Positions 31,500 to 32,541 of a DNA stretch of 32,541 bases are shown here, in pieces (within the stretch, counting starts at the first letter, position 1; every line of letters starts with the position of its first letter). The notes under the pieces were generated by a model. That model was not told where the DNA came from, searched no databases, and saw only the letters and a program-made list of their open reading frames with translations. Source of the stretch: JAAEKA01 sp049299095 (GTDB lineage Bacteria; Chloroflexota; Anaerolineae; JAAEKA01); NCBI GenBank assembly GCA_049299095.1, contig JBAQWV010000068.1, forward strand, positions 1 to 32,541, written 5' to 3'. Made by a program: the position numbers and the translations under genes.

Positions 31500-32297
31500 T
31501 CAGGCCAGCTTGCGCGTTTGGCCGAGGCCCATTGTGGTGCGCAGGCCGACGCCGGTGTAAAAAGCAAAGGCTGCCAGCAGGTGGATCAGTCCCATCCAGT
31601 AGCGGTCGGTGACGCGAAAGGCGTAGGAGGCAGTGCCTACGAAGCCGGGAAAGGCACCGTGCTGCTGGGCGTCGCCAAAGCTGATGCGCTCGCTGTGCAG
31701 TTCGTGGCGGCTGATGGCGACACATTCTTCGGCAAACCGGCTTAGCTCGGCGGGCAGGGTGGCGGGGGCGGTGGCGTTCCAGCGGCGTAACAGCCCTTCA
31801 AAGACCAGGCGCGGCAATGGCAACGGCACGAACAGGTCGTTGGAGCGAAACGCGGTGGGGGAGACAAAGCGCAGAGTGACAAAGGGCGCCAGCCTCGCAG
31901 CCAGCGTTTGCTGCTGCATCACCGCGGCGAAGGTGGTTGTTCCGGCGGCGGGATGCGCGTCGGGTGTGGTGGCAATGGCCTGCACCTGCATCGGTGCATG
32001 GCCGAGGAGGAGGCGCGTTGGCAGGTTGGGCAGTATCTGCTCGGTAAGAAGGGTTGATAGCTCAGGGATGTAGCTGGTGAAGCGCAGGAAGTAGGTTCCG
32101 TCTGCGTCAGCGCGCCCGCGCCACAGATTGGACACGGTAAACGGGTGTTCCTGGTTCGGCTCGTGCAGCAGGTCCGCCAGACTGGGATCGTGACGACGTA
32201 CCTGATCGAGGAACCAGGCGTGGGTGGCGCGGCCCAGATTGGGAGCGATTTGGGCATCCGGCGTGGCTTGCAGGGTGAGGACGGTGGCGGTAAGCAT
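31500..32297 (-). CDS. cas6: CRISPR-associated endoribonuclease Cas6
   Basis: Cas6 cuts the CRISPR precursor transcript within repeats to make crRNAs in type I and III systems. The 265-residue product has the Cas6 pattern: an N-terminal RAMP-like strand and GRATHAWFLDQV with a candidate catalytic His27, NLWRGRADADGTYFLRFTSYIPEL, and the C-terminal glycine-rich loop YTGVGLRTTMGLGQTRKLA (247-265). The ATG at 32297 is used; the TTG at 32303 adds two residues. No ribosome-binding site is obvious. No other cas gene and no repeat-spacer array is visible in the window; the gene lies near the right edge with capA downstream. Confidence 0.9.
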   Translation of the reverse strand: MLTATVLTLQATPDAQIAPNLGRATHAWFLDQVRRHDPSLADLLHEPNQEHPFTVSNLWRGRADADGTYFLRFTSYIPELSTLLTEQILPNLPTRLLLGHAPMQVQAIATTPDAHPAAGTTTFAAVMQQQTLAARLAPFVTLRFVSPTAFRSNDLFVPLPLPRLVFEGLLRRWNATAPATLPAELSRFAEECVAISRHELHSERISFGDAQQHGAFPGFVGTASYAFRVTDRYWMGLIHLLAAFAFYTGVGLRTTMGLGQTRKLA

Positions 32298-32334
32298 GGG
32301 CAACGGTGAATAGGTGGAAAAATGACTTTGGATT

Positions 32335-32360
32335 TTTACGTTGTATTAGGATGTCGTAAA
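32335..32360. promoter_or_regulatory. Inverted repeat upstream of cas6
   Basis: TTTACG (32335-32340) and CGTAAA (32355-32360) are perfect complements 14 bases apart, about 40-60 bases upstream of the cas6 start, in AT-rich DNA. It overlaps the end of the partial frame to the right. It might be an operator. Confidence 0.35.
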
Positions 32361-32540
32361 CAAAGTTGTTGTGAACTGCGATTGTGGATTGGCTGGATGC
32401 TTTATATCGGTGCTTGTATCCAGAGTTATTTTTAATGCAAGGAAAATCCAGAAGACTTCAAAAATGGTAATGAAAATTTCGATCATGGTTAAGATGACAT
32501 AATGTAGCGTCTGATCTTGAGGAACTGCTTGGGAAATAAG
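32346..32540 (-). CDS. AT-rich open frame with one membrane segment, running off the right edge
   Basis: On the minus strand the frame starting at base 32540 is open for 64 codons to TAA at 32346-32348. It encodes a hydrophobic stretch (LHYVILTMIEIFITIFEVF, then WIFLALKI) and a polar tail (TDIKHPANPQSQFTTTLFTTS). This looks like the C-terminal membrane segment of a longer gene whose start is outside the window. An internal ATG at about 32485 could start a 46-residue membrane peptide instead, but no ribosome-binding site is seen. The DNA is AT-rich compared with most of the window. No family was recognised. Confidence 0.35.
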   Translation of the reverse strand, partial: LISQAVPQDQTLHYVILTMIEIFITIFEVFWIFLALKITLDTSTDIKHPANPQSQFTTTLFTTS

Positions 32541-32541
32541 G

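Overview
The window comes from a bacterial chromosome of moderately high GC. Its gene set points to the phylum Chloroflexota, probably a filamentous or MAG-type Anaerolineae/Ardenticatenia relative. This is an inference from several traits: an aerobic-type nuo operon beside a menaquinone (men) operon; secreted proteins with Ala/Thr/Pro-rich linkers; a lipoprotein CapA with an extra N-terminal domain; a fragment ending in a 'YPLIMKN'-like tail; and several families of short intergenic repeats. No rRNA or marker gene is present to settle the taxonomy.

Region 1 (1-8906, + strand): the distal part of a complex I operon, nuoG (5' end cut off by the window)-H-I-J-K-L-M-N, closed by a bidirectional terminator at 8972-9016. 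Region 2 (9090-14449): a CsdA/DeaD-type RNA helicase (-) with a long leader; an array of eight inverted-repeat (REP-like) hairpins plus three companion hairpins; tRNA-Gln(CTG) (-) with a clear promoter and terminator; a secreted protein with three repeated domains (+); and a second DEAD-box helicase (+). Region 3 (14576-21168, - strand): a fragment-like beta-sandwich ORF, then menE, menC, menB, menD and menF (transcribed in the order F-D-B-C-E). These carry chorismate to DHNA-CoA except for the MenH step, which is not in the window. Region 4 (21294-23039, -): a PAC2-family protein and a CDP-alcohol phosphatidyltransferase. Region 5 (23249-27777, +): a MarR regulator followed by two ABC exporter half-transporters. 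Their motifs show a heterodimer with one degenerate and one active ATPase site. Region 6 (27784-32541): an AT-rich lipoprotein with a long leader (+), a VOC/glyoxalase-fold protein (+), a CapA-family lipoprotein (-), a cas6 endoribonuclease (-), and an AT-rich open frame running off the right edge.

Functionally, nuo and men belong together: complex I reduces a quinone, and the men operon 6 kb away makes the likely quinone, menaquinone. The intergenic DNA is unusually rich in short repeats: REP-like hairpins, AGTAA-type and GTAGACAAG-type repeats, and a TTCACTTCGTTC-type double hairpin. These, with the degenerate ABC pair, the leader of the AT-rich lipoprotein and the cas6 at the edge, are the parts most worth a second look. 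I saw no complete new defence or mobile system inside the window.
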